The position numbers and the translations under genes were made by a program. From NCBI RefSeq assembly GCF_900589395.1, contig NZ_UUIS01000061.1, positions 180,319-244,318 of the forward strand: a DNA stretch of 64,000 nucleotides, in the 5' to 3' direction. Below, one piece after another: positions 1 through 11,200 of this stretch (position 1 is its first letter; each line of letters begins with the position of its first letter). The stretch comes from Pseudomonas viridiflava. GTDB taxonomy: Bacteria; Pseudomonadota; Gammaproteobacteria; Pseudomonadales; Pseudomonadaceae. The notes beneath the pieces were generated by a model, which saw only the letters and a list, made by a program, of their open reading frames with translations, ran no database searches and was not told where the DNA came from.

Positions 1-141
1 GTCCAGGGTCTGAACGAAGGTCGGCGACAATGCCCACCCCTCGGCGCGACGATTGCCCGTGCCTGCGCAGTGCCAGGCTCGCCATCGCTCCCCTGACCGT
101 TATCCGACATAACGGCACACGCCTGCCAGGAACCATCACCG

Positions 142-1081
<940 letters not shown>

Positions 1082-1101
<20 letters not shown>

Positions 1102-2050
1102 CGCCATGCAAACCGAGCTGATTGCACCGCCCGGTATCCGGGTCAGCCTGCGTGAGCTGATCGACATGCGCCATCGCGTGCGCGAAGTGCAGCTGTTTTC
1201 CACCCCCACCCGGCGCAGCCCGCTGATGGGCCTGCACCACTCCAAGCTGCGCGGACGCGGGGTGGATTTCGATCAGGTGCGCGTGTACCAGGCCGGCGAC
1301 GACGTGCGCAACATCGACTGGCGCGTCACCGCCCGCACCCAGGAGCCGCACACCAAGCTGTTTCATGAGGAGCGCGAACGCCCCATTTTCCTGCTGGTCG
1401 AGCAGAGCCGCCGGCTGTTCTTCGGTTCGGGGCTGACGTTCAAGTCGGTGCTGGCCGCCCAGGCCGCTGCGCTACTGGGCTGGGCGGCGCTGGAACATAA
1501 CGACCGGGTCGGCGGGCTGGTGTTCGGCGACCGCGAGCACTACGAGATCAAGCCACGACGCAGCAAGCAGAGCCTGTTGCAATTGCTCAACCGGCTGGTG
1601 CGCGTGAACCAGTCGCTGCACACCGAAATCGCCGCCGACCGCGATGCCTTTGGCACCGCCCTGCGCCGGGCCCGTGAAGTGCTGCGCCCTGGCAGCCTGG
1701 TGATTGTCTTGTGTGACGAACGGGCGCTGAGCGATGCCGCCGAGCAGCAACTGAGCCTGTTGTCGCGCCATTGCGACCTGTTGCTGTTGCCATTGTCCGA
1801 CCCGCTGGACCGCGCCCTGCCCGCCGCCGGCCTGCTACGCTTTGCCGAGCGCGGCGCCAGCCTCGAACTGGACACGCTCGATGCCGAGCTGCGCAAGAAC
1901 TACCGCGCCCAGGGCGAGGAACGGTGCGCGCGCTGGGAGCGGCTGGCCAAGAAGCTGCGCGTGCTGTTGATGCCCTTGAGCACCCAGACCGGGCTGGTCG
2001 AACAACTGCAGCAGTTCCTCAACCCTCAGCGTGCGGGCAAACAACCATGA
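1082..2050 (+). CDS. DUF58 domain protein of the moxR-bat operon
   Basis: A 322 aa protein carrying the DUF58 signature GDDVRNIDWRVTARTQEP near residues 70-90, with a degenerate VWA-like fold after it. DUF58 proteins regularly sit directly after moxR and are presumed partners of the ATPase; no catalytic activity is established. The reading frame starts inside the end of moxR (20-base overlap). A second in-frame ATG at 1106 would give 314 aa and lie just after the moxR stop. Neither start has a strong ribosome-binding site, so translational coupling is likely. It overlaps the next gene by 4 bases (ATGA). Confidence 0.88.
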
Positions 2051-2541
2051 ACCCGCTGGAACAACTGCAACCGCTGATCGCCCCGGCGCCTATCGGTGGC
2101 TGGCCGCCGGCGCCGGGCTGGTGGCTGCTGGCCGCGCTGCTGCCCCTGGCAGGCCTGGGCCTGTGGCGACTGCACCGCATGCTGCGCGCCAAGGCGCCGC
2201 TGTCGCGCGCCGAACAGCCGCTGGACCCGCTGCGGGTGGCGGCCCTGGCCGAACTGGCCAGCCTGCCCAAACCCTACGACGGCGCACCGGCCGGTGCCTG
2301 GCTGCAACACATCAACGGCCTGCTCAAGCGCTTGTGCCGCAACCAGTACCCCTACAGCCAGAGCCACACCCTCAACGGGCGCAAATGGCTGGCGTTTCTC
2401 GACAACCGCTGCCCCGCCGCCGGCCTGACGCGCTGGATGGTGCTGGTCGAAGGCGCCTACAAGCCCGAATGCAAGCTCGACGACAAGGCCATCAGTGGCC
2501 TGACCCAGGCCGTCGACACCTGGATCCGCAAGCATGTTTGA
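2047..2541 (+). CDS. DUF4381 membrane protein
   Basis: A 164 aa protein with one clear membrane segment near residues 24-42 (WWLLAALLPLAGLGLW) and a soluble C-terminal part, matching the DUF4381 proteins of moxR-bat operons. Start chosen at the ATG that overlaps the DUF58 stop (ATGA); the frame stays open further upstream, but that stretch lies wholly inside the DUF58 gene. It overlaps batA by 8 bases. Probably an inner-membrane component of the complex formed by the VWA proteins, an inference from gene order. Confidence 0.85.
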   Translation: MNPLEQLQPLIAPAPIGGWPPAPGWWLLAALLPLAGLGLWRLHRMLRAKAPLSRAEQPLDPLRVAALAELASLPKPYDGAPAGAWLQHINGLLKRLCRNQYPYSQSHTLNGRKWLAFLDNRCPAAGLTRWMVLVEGAYKPECKLDDKAISGLTQAVDTWIRKHV

Positions 2542-3610
2542 ATTCGCCTGGCCCTGGATCCTTGCCCTGTTGCCGCTGCCCTGGATCATGCGCTGGCTGT
2601 TGCCGGTGGCCGACAACGGTGAGGCGGCGCTCAAGATCAGCTTTCTCAATGAACTCGAAGGCCTGAGCGGTCGGCGCGCCAAGGCCAACCTGCCGGTCTG
2701 GCGTCAGGCCGGGCCGCTGCTGTTGATCTGGTTGCTGTTGCTGGCTGCCGCCGCTCGTCCGCAGTGGCTGGGCGACCCGTTGCCGATCGCCGCCAGTGGG
2801 CGTGACCTGCTGGTGGCGGTGGACGTTTCAGGCTCGATGGATTACCCGGACATGCAGTGGCAGGACGAAGACGTCTCCCGCCTGACGCTGGTGCAGAAAC
2901 TGCTGGGCGATTTTCTGGAGCGTCGTGAGGGCGACCGGGTCGGCCTGATCCTGTTCGGCAGCCAGGCGTTCGTGCAGGCTCCACTGACTTTCGACCGCCA
3001 TACGGTGCGCGTCTGGCTCGAAGAGGCACGCATCGGCATCGCCGGCAAGAACACCGCCATCGGCGACGCCATCGGCCTGGGCCTCAAACGCCTGCGCCAG
3101 CGTCCGGCCGAAAGCCGGGTCCTGGTGCTGGTCACCGATGGCGCCAACAACGGCGGACAGATCGACCCGGTGACCGCCGCCCGGCTGGCCGCCGAAGCGG
3201 GCGTGCGTATCTACACCATCGGCATTGGCGCCGACCCCGACAGCACCGGCGTGCAAAGCCTGCTGGGACTCAACCCGAGCCTGGACCTGGACGAACCCAC
3301 GCTCAAGCGCATCGCCCAGCTCACCGGGGGTCAGTACTTCCGGGCCCGCGACGGCGACCAGTTGCAGCATATCCGTACCACCCTCGACGCCCTGGAGCCG
3401 GTCGCTCAACAGCCGACCCAAGCCCGTCCGGCCCACGCCCTTTACCCTTGGCCACTGGCCCTGGCCTTATGGCTGAGCATGCTCTGGGTGATGGTCGAGC
3501 TGTGGCCTGACAACGCGTTGCAACGCCTGCACACCTGGCTGCGCCAGGCACTGGCGGCACGGCTGCAACGCTGGCGCCAGCGCCTCAGACAGCTACGGAG
3601 CCCGAAATGA
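2534..3610 (+). CDS. batA: BatA-like VWA domain membrane protein
   Basis: A 358 aa inner-membrane protein. Hydrophobic segments lie near residues 5-25, 60-75 and 305-325, enclosing a VWA domain that begins around residue 90. The metal-ion-dependent adhesion site (MIDAS) is intact: DVSGSM at 97-102, followed by a TDGANNGG motif further on. VWA domains of this type bind a divalent metal and partner proteins; in Bat operons they face the periplasm and are linked to envelope stress or aerotolerance. It overlaps DUF4381 by 8 bases and batB by 4. Symbol given by family and order. Confidence 0.88.
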   Translation: MFEFAWPWILALLPLPWIMRWLLPVADNGEAALKISFLNELEGLSGRRAKANLPVWRQAGPLLLIWLLLLAAAARPQWLGDPLPIAASGRDLLVAVDVSGSMDYPDMQWQDEDVSRLTLVQKLLGDFLERREGDRVGLILFGSQAFVQAPLTFDRHTVRVWLEEARIGIAGKNTAIGDAIGLGLKRLRQRPAESRVLVLVTDGANNGGQIDPVTAARLAAEAGVRIYTIGIGADPDSTGVQSLLGLNPSLDLDEPTLKRIAQLTGGQYFRARDGDQLQHIRTTLDALEPVAQQPTQARPAHALYPWPLALALWLSMLWVMVELWPDNALQRLHTWLRQALAARLQRWRQRLRQLRSPK

Positions 3611-5346
3611 CCAGCCTCTGGCCGTACTGGCTGCGCCCCGCCTGGCTGCTGGCCGTCCCGCTGTTGCTGTGGCTGTTGTACAAGCTCTGGCACCGGCAGA
3701 AACGGGCCGGTCGCTGGCAGATGATTCTGCCGCCGGCCTTTCATCATGTGTTGCTCGGCGGCGGTGATGGCCGCGACAGCAAGACCCACTGGATCGTGCT
3801 CGGCATCGCCTGGCTGCTGGCCGTACTGGCGCTGGTCGGCCCCAGCTGGCAACGCCTGGAGCAATTTGGCCAGAAACCCATCGACCCGCTGGTGGTGGTG
3901 CTGGAACTGACCCCGCAGATGCTTGCCAGCGACACCCCGCCCAATCGCCTGGAACTGGCCAAGCGCAAGCTGCGCGACCTGCTGGCGACCCGCAACGATG
4001 CCCAGACAGCCATCGTGGTCTATGCCGGCAGCGCCCACACGCTGGTGCCGCTGTCCGATGACCTGGCCACCAGCCACAACCTGCTGGAAACCATCAAGCC
4101 GTCGATTATGCCGCTGGCCGGCCAGCGCGCCGACCTGGCCATCGGCAAGGCCATGGCCCTGCTGCATCAGGCCGATGTCGGCCAGGGCCGCATTCTGCTG
4201 ATCGGCACCTCGCTCAGCGAACAGGAGCGCCAGGGCATTCATGGCGCCCTGGCCGGGCAAGGCACACCGCTGCTGATCCTGGGCATGGGCAGCCGCGACG
4301 GTGCACCGGTCAGCCTGGACAACGGTGGCCTGCTTCGCGACGACAACGGCGCCATCGTCCTGTCACGCCTGGACAGCGCCAGCCTTGACGACCTGGCCAC
4401 CTCGCTGGGCGGGCATTACCAGCAGGCCCGCGCCGACCTGCTGGACCTGCAAGGCCTGGGCCTGCTCGACAGCCCGCAGCGCGTACTCGACGACGGCCGT
4501 CGTCTACGGCTGAACACCTGGGCCGACCAGGGCCACTGGCTGTTGCTGCCGCTGCTGTTGCTGGCCGCCTGCGCCATGCGCCGGGGCTGGCTGTTCGGCC
4601 TGGCCTTTTTATGCGTGCTGCCGCGCGAGAGCCTGGCGTTCGACTGGCAGGACCTGTGGCTGCGCCCTGACCAGCAAGGCATGCGTCTGCTGGAGCAGCA
4701 GCGCCCGGCCGAGGCCGCACAACGCTTCGACAACCGGCAATGGCAAGGCATGGCGCTGTTCGCTGCCGGTGACTACGCCGGCGCCGCCCAACGCTTCGGC
4801 ACCGGCGACAGCGCCGTCGATCATTACAACCGCGGCACCGCCCTGGCCCTGAACGGTGAGCTGGACGGCGCCCTGGATGCGTTCGACCAGGCACTGGAGC
4901 GTCAGCCGGACTTTCCGGCGGCGCAGATCAACCGGTTGCTGGTGCAACAGGCCCGCGACCAGGCGCAACCGGCCGACGAGCCACCGGCGGATGAACCTGC
5001 CCAGGACCAGGAGCCGCCCCCTCACGCCGACGCGGCCGCCCAGGATGCCCAGGATGCCCAGGCGGCCGACGGCCAGAGCGAGGCACAACCGGCCGAGCAG
5101 GCCGATACTCCGAGCACGCCCACCGACAGCCAAAGCCGCCGTGAAAGCGAGGCCGTGACCGGCCAGCCGATCTCCGACGACGCCGACAACACCACGCGCC
5201 CGCCGTTGCAAACCGGCGACACGCCCATCGACGGCGAGCGGCGCCAGGCCCTGGAGCACTGGCTGCGGCAGATCCCGGACGATCCCGGCGAATTGCTGCG
5301 GCGCAAGTTCCGCTACGAACAGCAGCATCAGGAAACCACCCCATGA
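3607..5346 (+). CDS. batB: BatB-like VWA and TPR membrane protein
   Basis: A 579 aa protein with membrane segments near residues 12-25 and 63-80, a VWA-like domain from about residue 93, two more membrane segments near 305-340, a tetratricopeptide repeat (FDNRQWQGMALFAAGDYAGAA and following) near 375-445, then a low-complexity Glu/Gln/Pro/Asp-rich tail. It combines the VWA of BatB with the TPR of BatC. The canonical MIDAS DxSxS is absent: the corresponding sequence is LELTPQM (99-105), so metal binding is doubtful. It overlaps both neighbours by 4 bases (ATGA). Confidence 0.87.
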   Translation: MTSLWPYWLRPAWLLAVPLLLWLLYKLWHRQKRAGRWQMILPPAFHHVLLGGGDGRDSKTHWIVLGIAWLLAVLALVGPSWQRLEQFGQKPIDPLVVVLELTPQMLASDTPPNRLELAKRKLRDLLATRNDAQTAIVVYAGSAHTLVPLSDDLATSHNLLETIKPSIMPLAGQRADLAIGKAMALLHQADVGQGRILLIGTSLSEQERQGIHGALAGQGTPLLILGMGSRDGAPVSLDNGGLLRDDNGAIVLSRLDSASLDDLATSLGGHYQQARADLLDLQGLGLLDSPQRVLDDGRRLRLNTWADQGHWLLLPLLLLAACAMRRGWLFGLAFLCVLPRESLAFDWQDLWLRPDQQGMRLLEQQRPAEAAQRFDNRQWQGMALFAAGDYAGAAQRFGTGDSAVDHYNRGTALALNGELDGALDAFDQALERQPDFPAAQINRLLVQQARDQAQPADEPPADEPAQDQEPPPHADAAAQDAQDAQAADGQSEAQPAEQADTPSTPTDSQSRRESEAVTGQPISDDADNTTRPPLQTGDTPIDGERRQALEHWLRQIPDDPGELLRRKFRYEQQHQETTP

Positions 5347-6995
5347 GTCGTGCGTCATTGCTTGTCGGTTTGTTGCTCGGGGTATTCATGCTCCCGGCCC
5401 AGGCGGCGGAATTGACCGCCCAGGTCGACCGTACGCGCCTGAGCGCGGGCGAAACCGTGGAGCTGACCCTGGAAACCAACGATGTGACGCAGTTCGGCAA
5501 ACCCGACCTGAGCGTGCTGGACGCCGATTTCGAGGTGCGCGACACCCGTCAGGTGAACCGCCTGACCACCCTGGACGGTGCCAGCCAGGCCAACACCCGC
5601 TGGCTGATCACCCTGCTGCCACGGCAGACCGGCAGCGTCCAGATACCGCCCTTGAGGCTGGGCGAGCTGAGCAGCCAGCCGATCACCCTGCAAGTGCTGC
5701 CCGGCAATGCCCAGGAGCCGGCCAACGAACTGGCACCGGTGTTCATCGAGGCCAGCCTGGACCACGACAGCGTCTATGTGCAGGCCCAGGCCGTGCTGAC
5801 CCTGCGCATCTACCATTCCGTGGCGCTGTTCGACGACAGCAACCTCAGCCCGCTGCAACTGCCCGAGGCGCGCATCGAGAAGCTGGGCGAACCACGCACC
5901 TATGAAAAACTCATCAACGGGATCCGCCACGGGGTGATCGAAACCCGCTATGCCATCTATCCGCAGCGCAGTGGCGTGTTGCAGATTCCGGCGCTGGTGT
6001 TCAGCGCCACCCAGGTGCAGACCGCAGCGGCCATCGGTCCCGGCCAGCAACAGGCACCCAACCCCTATGGCCCGCAACCGGGCAAGGCGCTGCAGGTCAG
6101 CTCGGCCGAAATCAGCCTGACCGTCAAACCGACGCCCCAGGACTGGCCCGCCCACCTGCCCTGGCTGCCGGCGCGCAGCGTGAGCCTGGAAGAAAACTGG
6201 ACCCCGGACACGATCAACACCCAAGTGGGTGATTCACTGACGCGCACCCTGAGCCTCAAGGTCGAAGGCCTGTCGGCGGCGCAGTTGCCCCCCCTGGACA
6301 ACCCTGACCTGCCGGGCCTGCGCCGCTACCCCGACCAGCCGCAACTGGGCAACGAGCCCAGTGAACGCGGGCTGACCGGCCACCGCCAGGAGAGCGAGGC
6401 GCTGGTGCCCAACCGCACCGGTGCCCTGGAGCTGCCCAGCATCGAGGTCACCTGGTGGAACACCCAGCAAGAGCACATCGAACACAGCAGCCTGCCGGCG
6501 CGCACCCTGCAAGTGACCAACAATCCGGGCCTGGCGGTCGACATGCCGGTGGGCAGCGACCACAGTGGCCTGGCGCCGTGGCTGTGGGTCTGGCAATTGA
6601 GCACGCTGTTCTTTGCCTGCACCACCCTGCTGGCAGCGGTCTTGTGGTGGCGCGCCCGCGGCCAGCCGGCGGTGGCCCGCAGCGCCCAGAGCGGCCCCAG
6701 CCCGCGCACGGTGCTGGACGACCTCAAGCGCGCCTGCCAGGCCAACGACCCGCATGCCACCCGCCAGGCCCTGGACGCCTGGGCGCGTCAGCAACCGGAA
6801 ACCCTGGCCGAAATGGCCGCCCGTTTCGTACCGCTGTCCGATGCCCTGGACGGCCTGAACGGTGCGCTGTACAGCGAGGCCGGCCCGTTCTGGCTGGGTG
6901 AGGACCTGTGGCGCGCCATCGGCACCCTGCCGGCGAGCGAACGCGCACAGCAGGTCAACGGCGAGGCCGGGCTGCCGCCGCTGTACCCCAAATAA
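5343..6995 (+). CDS. batD: BatD family protein
   Basis: A 550 aa protein beginning with a signal peptide (LLVGLLLGVFMLPAQAAE), then a long extracytoplasmic part built of Ig-like beta domains, a single membrane segment near residues 412-435 (LWVWQLSTLFFACTTLLAAVL), and a short cytoplasmic tail. This is the BatD (oxygen tolerance) architecture. It is the last gene of the moxR-bat cluster and starts 4 bases inside batB; a 30-base gap separates it from sbcD, so read-through into sbcDC is possible. Confidence 0.88.
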   Translation: MSRASLLVGLLLGVFMLPAQAAELTAQVDRTRLSAGETVELTLETNDVTQFGKPDLSVLDADFEVRDTRQVNRLTTLDGASQANTRWLITLLPRQTGSVQIPPLRLGELSSQPITLQVLPGNAQEPANELAPVFIEASLDHDSVYVQAQAVLTLRIYHSVALFDDSNLSPLQLPEARIEKLGEPRTYEKLINGIRHGVIETRYAIYPQRSGVLQIPALVFSATQVQTAAAIGPGQQQAPNPYGPQPGKALQVSSAEISLTVKPTPQDWPAHLPWLPARSVSLEENWTPDTINTQVGDSLTRTLSLKVEGLSAAQLPPLDNPDLPGLRRYPDQPQLGNEPSERGLTGHRQESEALVPNRTGALELPSIEVTWWNTQQEHIEHSSLPARTLQVTNNPGLAVDMPVGSDHSGLAPWLWVWQLSTLFFACTTLLAAVLWWRARGQPAVARSAQSGPSPRTVLDDLKRACQANDPHATRQALDAWARQQPETLAEMAARFVPLSDALDGLNGALYSEAGPFWLGEDLWRAIGTLPASERAQQVNGEAGLPPLYPK

Positions 6996-7025
6996 CGCGT
7001 TGCAGGTCAATCACAAGGTAATCAC

Positions 7026-8273
7026 ATGCGTCTGTTTCACACCTCTGACTGGCATCTGGGTCAGCACCTGCATGGCCAGGAGCGGGACTTCGAGCACCAG
7101 GCCTTCCTGACCTGGCTGCTGGCCCGCCTGGCCGAGCGCCAGCCCGATGTGCTGCTGATCGCCGGTGACATCTTTGACACCGTCAATCCACCGGTCAAAG
7201 CCCAGGAACGCCTCTACGAATTCATCGTCGACGCCCACGAACAACAGCCGCAGTTGACCATCGTGATGATCGCCGGCAACCACGATTCCGGCTCGCGCAT
7301 CGAACTGCCCGCACCGTTGATGCGCCGCTTGCGCACCCATGCCCTGGGGCGCGTGCTGTGGCTCGATGATGGCCGCCTCGACGCCGAGCGCCTGTTGCTG
7401 CCCCTGCCCGATGCCAGCGGCGAGGTGCGGGCCTGGTGCCTGGCCCTGCCGTTCCTGCGCCCGGCCGAGGTGACCGGCGCGCTGTCATCAGGCGACGATT
7501 ACCTGCACGGCATCGCCCAGGTGCATCGCCTGTTGATCGACGCCGCCCTTGCCAGGCGCCAGCCAGGCCAGGCGCTGATCGCGGTCAGCCACGCACACAT
7601 GGCCGGCGGTTCGGTGTCCGAAGACTCCGAACGCAGCCTGATCATCGGCAACGCCGAGGCCCTGCCCGCCAGCCTGTTCGTGCCCGATATCACCTACGTC
7701 GCCCTGGGCCACCTGCACAAGCCGCAACAGGTCAACGGCGAAGAACGCATCCGCTACAGCGGCTCGCCGATACCCTTGTCGTTTTCGGAAATCGGTTACC
7801 GGCACCAGATTCTGGAAATCACCTGCGACGGCGAGCGGCTGGTCAGCGTCGAGCCCTTGCTGATCCCGCGCACCGTGCCCTTGCAACGTCTGGGCCCATT
7901 GCCGCTCGAAGAACTGCTGGTGCAACTGGCGGCCCTGGCCAATATCGACCTGCTCGCCGAAGCCGAGCGCCAGCCGTGGCTTGAAGTGCGCGTGCGCCTG
8001 GACCAGCCGCAGCCAGACCTGCGCAGCCGCATCGAGGCGGCATTGCAAGGCAAGGCCGTGCGCCTGGTGCGCATCGCCGCCGAATACGCCGGCGCTCATG
8101 ACGATGACCCGGACGGCGCAGGCGTCGAGTTGATCGACCTGGAACAACTGACCCCGCAAGAGTTGTTCAGCCGGGCCTGGCAGGACACCTACGGCAATCC
8201 GGTCGACGAGCAGACTCTCAACGATTTCGCCACGCTGCTGCATGAAGTCCAGCACGAGGACGAAGCGCCATGA
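7026..8273 (+). CDS. sbcD: exonuclease subunit SbcD
   Basis: Nuclease subunit (415 aa) of the SbcCD complex, the bacterial Mre11-Rad50 equivalent, which cleaves hairpins and blocked DNA ends. Calcineurin-like phosphoesterase metal motifs are all present: DWHLG (residues 8-12), GDIFD near 46-50, GNHDSG near 85-90, a SHAHM motif near 196 and LGHLHKPQ near 228. Length matches the family (about 400 aa). The stop overlaps the sbcC start (ATGA), as usual for this pair. Confidence 0.96.
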   Translation: MRLFHTSDWHLGQHLHGQERDFEHQAFLTWLLARLAERQPDVLLIAGDIFDTVNPPVKAQERLYEFIVDAHEQQPQLTIVMIAGNHDSGSRIELPAPLMRRLRTHALGRVLWLDDGRLDAERLLLPLPDASGEVRAWCLALPFLRPAEVTGALSSGDDYLHGIAQVHRLLIDAALARRQPGQALIAVSHAHMAGGSVSEDSERSLIIGNAEALPASLFVPDITYVALGHLHKPQQVNGEERIRYSGSPIPLSFSEIGYRHQILEITCDGERLVSVEPLLIPRTVPLQRLGPLPLEELLVQLAALANIDLLAEAERQPWLEVRVRLDQPQPDLRSRIEAALQGKAVRLVRIAAEYAGAHDDDPDGAGVELIDLEQLTPQELFSRAWQDTYGNPVDEQTLNDFATLLHEVQHEDEAP

Positions 8274-11200
8274 AAATCCTTGCCATCCGCCTGAAAAACC
8301 TTGCCTCGCTGGCCGGCCCGGTCGAAGTCGACTTCACCGCCGAGCCCCTGGCCAGTGCCGGATTGTTCGCCATTACCGGCCCCACCGGCGCGGGCAAGAG
8401 CACCCTGCTCGATGCGCTGTGCCTGGCGCTGTTCGGCGCCATTCCGCGGCTGAGCCGTATCACCGCCTCCAAGGTGCCGGACATCGACGGCGAGATCACC
8501 ACCAGTGACCCGCGCACCTTGTTGCGTCGCGGTACCGGCAGTGGCTATGCCGAGGTCGATTTCATCGGCATCGACCAGCGCCGCTATCGTGCCCGCTGGG
8601 AAACCAATCGCGCCCGGGACAACGCCGCCAAGAAACTCCAGGCCAGCCGCCAGACCCTGACCGACCTGGACAGCGAACAGGTGCTGAGCAACCAGAGCAA
8701 GCGCGAGTTCGAACAACTGGTCGAGCAGCGCCTGGGCCTGAACTTCGAACAGTTCACCCGCGCGGTAATGCTGGCCCAGAGCGAGTTCAGCGCGTTCTTG
8801 AAGGCCGACGACAAGGAACGCAGCGAACTGCTGGAAAAGCTCACCAACACGGCGATCTACAGCCAGTTGGGCAAGCGCGCCTACCTCAAGGCCAACGACG
8901 CCAAAAAAGCGCTGGAGGACCTGAACCTGCAGGCCAGCGGTGTCGCGCCCATGAGCGCCGAGGCACGTGCCGAGCTGGACGGGCGTGTGCACGAGGCGCA
9001 AACGCAGTTCAAGGCGCACCAGGCCAGGCTGCGCGAGCTGGAACTGCAACAGCAATGGCTGGCGCAATTGCAGCGGCTGGGCGATGAGGCCCTTGAGGCG
9101 CGCAACACCCTGACGGCCGCCGAGCAGGACTGGCAACAGCTCGGTGACCTGCGCCAGCAACTGGAGCGGCTGCAAAGACTGGCGCCACAGCGTCATCACT
9201 TTGCCCGCCAGGCCTCACTGCAAGCACAACTGACCCCGCTGGCCGAGCGTATCGCGCAGCAACGCGCCCGCCGGGTCGCGCTGGACGCTCAGGCCGCAGA
9301 CCTGCAAATGCACCGCGACACTGCGCAGACCACGCTGCTGGCCGCCCAGCAACAGCTCGTCGAGGCCCGGCCGCATCTGCAACAGGCATTCGATGCCCAG
9401 AACACCTTGAGCCATCTGGCCGAGGGGCTGGACAAGGCCCGGACGCAGCAGCATCACAACACCCAGGCGTGTGAACAGGGCCAGGCACAATTGAAGGCCC
9501 TGCTCGACCGACAACAACAGGTGGCTCAGCGCCTGGAGACGATCGCCGGACAGCTGCAGGCCAGTACCGCCCTGGCGCCGCTGACCCAGGCCTGGAGTGC
9601 CTGGCGCGATCGCCTCAAGGCCCTGACCCTGACCGCCAACCGCGTGCGCCAGGGGCAGCAGGAGCTGCCGGCACTGGAACAACGGGCGGCCGAGGCCGAG
9701 CAGCAGCTGGTGGCCCGGCGCGGTGCGCTGGATGTGCTCTACCGCGAAGCGGATGTCGAACCTCAGGCAGTCACCGAACACCTGCAATTGCTCGGCGGCC
9801 TGCTGCAGGACAACCGTAAGCAGCACCGCGCCATCGAAGTCCTCAGCCGCCTGTGGAGCAGCCTGCAAGCCCTTGATGCGCCTTTGCTGGCATTGGCCGA
9901 ACAGTTGCACCACGCCCAGCAGGAGCGTGAACGACTCACCGCCCAGGGCATGGCCGTGGCCGAGCAGCTCAAGGTCGCCGAACAGGCGCTGAGCGTGACC
10001 CGGCAATTGCTTGACCGCCAGCGCCTGGCCAGCAGCGCCAGTGTCGAGGCGCTGCGCAGCCAGTTACAGAACCAGCAGCCGTGCCCTGTGTGTGGCAGCG
10101 CCGACCACCCCTGGCACATGCCTGAGGCCGTGTTGCAGGGCCTGGCCGAGCATGATGAAAGCGAGCAAAGCCGTGCCGAAAAGGCTGTGGACGCACTCAA
10201 GGACCAGCGCAGCCAGCTGCGTGAACAGGTCGGCGTAGTCATTGCGCGGCAAAAGGATGCCCTGCAGCAGCACAAGCAGCTACAAGACCAGCAACAGCAG
10301 TTGACCGCCCAGCTACAGGACTTTGCGCAGGCCGCTGCCGTGCTCGACCGGGCCGAGTCCGAGCGCAGCGCCTGGCTGGCCCGCCAGCTCGACCAGCTCA
10401 CCGAAGTGATCCTCAAGGACGAACAGCGCCAGCAGGCCCTGCTCACGCTGCAACAGGACGCCGTGCACTTGCAGCAGCAACTGCAACAGGCGCAGCAAGC
10501 CAGCCAGGACGCCACGCGGCAGGTCGAGGAGCAACAGCGACAACTGAAAGATGACCGTGAGCGCCTCGAAGAAGCATTCGCTGCACTGACCGGCGTGCTG
10601 CCCGATGACACCCTCGCTGCCCTGCGCGACGACACCAGTGCCAGCGTCATGCGCCTGGAACAGCAGGTCGGCGAGCGCCTGGCGCTGCTCGAACAGCAAC
10701 ACGATGAGCAACAGGAACAGGCCGAGCGGCAAAAAGCGGTGGAGCCGCTTCAGCACCAGCTGAGCAGCGACCAGCAACGCCAGGTCGAACTGCAACAGCA
10801 CGTGCAGCAACTGAGCGATCAGCAGCACGCCAGCCAGGTGGCCTTGAGCGCCTTGCTGGGCGCGCACGCCCGTGCCGAGCACTGGCAACAGGCACTGGAG
10901 CAAGAGGTCGAGCACGCGCGCAGCGTGCACGCCGAGGCCGCGCAGGCCCTGCAGGACACTCAGGCGCAACTGATCCAGTTGGCGGCTGAACTCACCGCCG
11001 GCGAGCAACAGCATCGGGACCTGCAAGGCGAACACCTCGTGCTGCTCGAACAGCTCGCGGCCTGGCGCGGTGCTCATCCGGAGCTGGACGACAGCACCTT
11101 GCAGGCCTTGCTGGATTTCGATCCGGCACAGGTCGAGTCTTTGCGCCAGCGCCTGCACGCCAGCGAAAAAGCCCTGGAACAGGCCAGGGTGCTGATCCAG

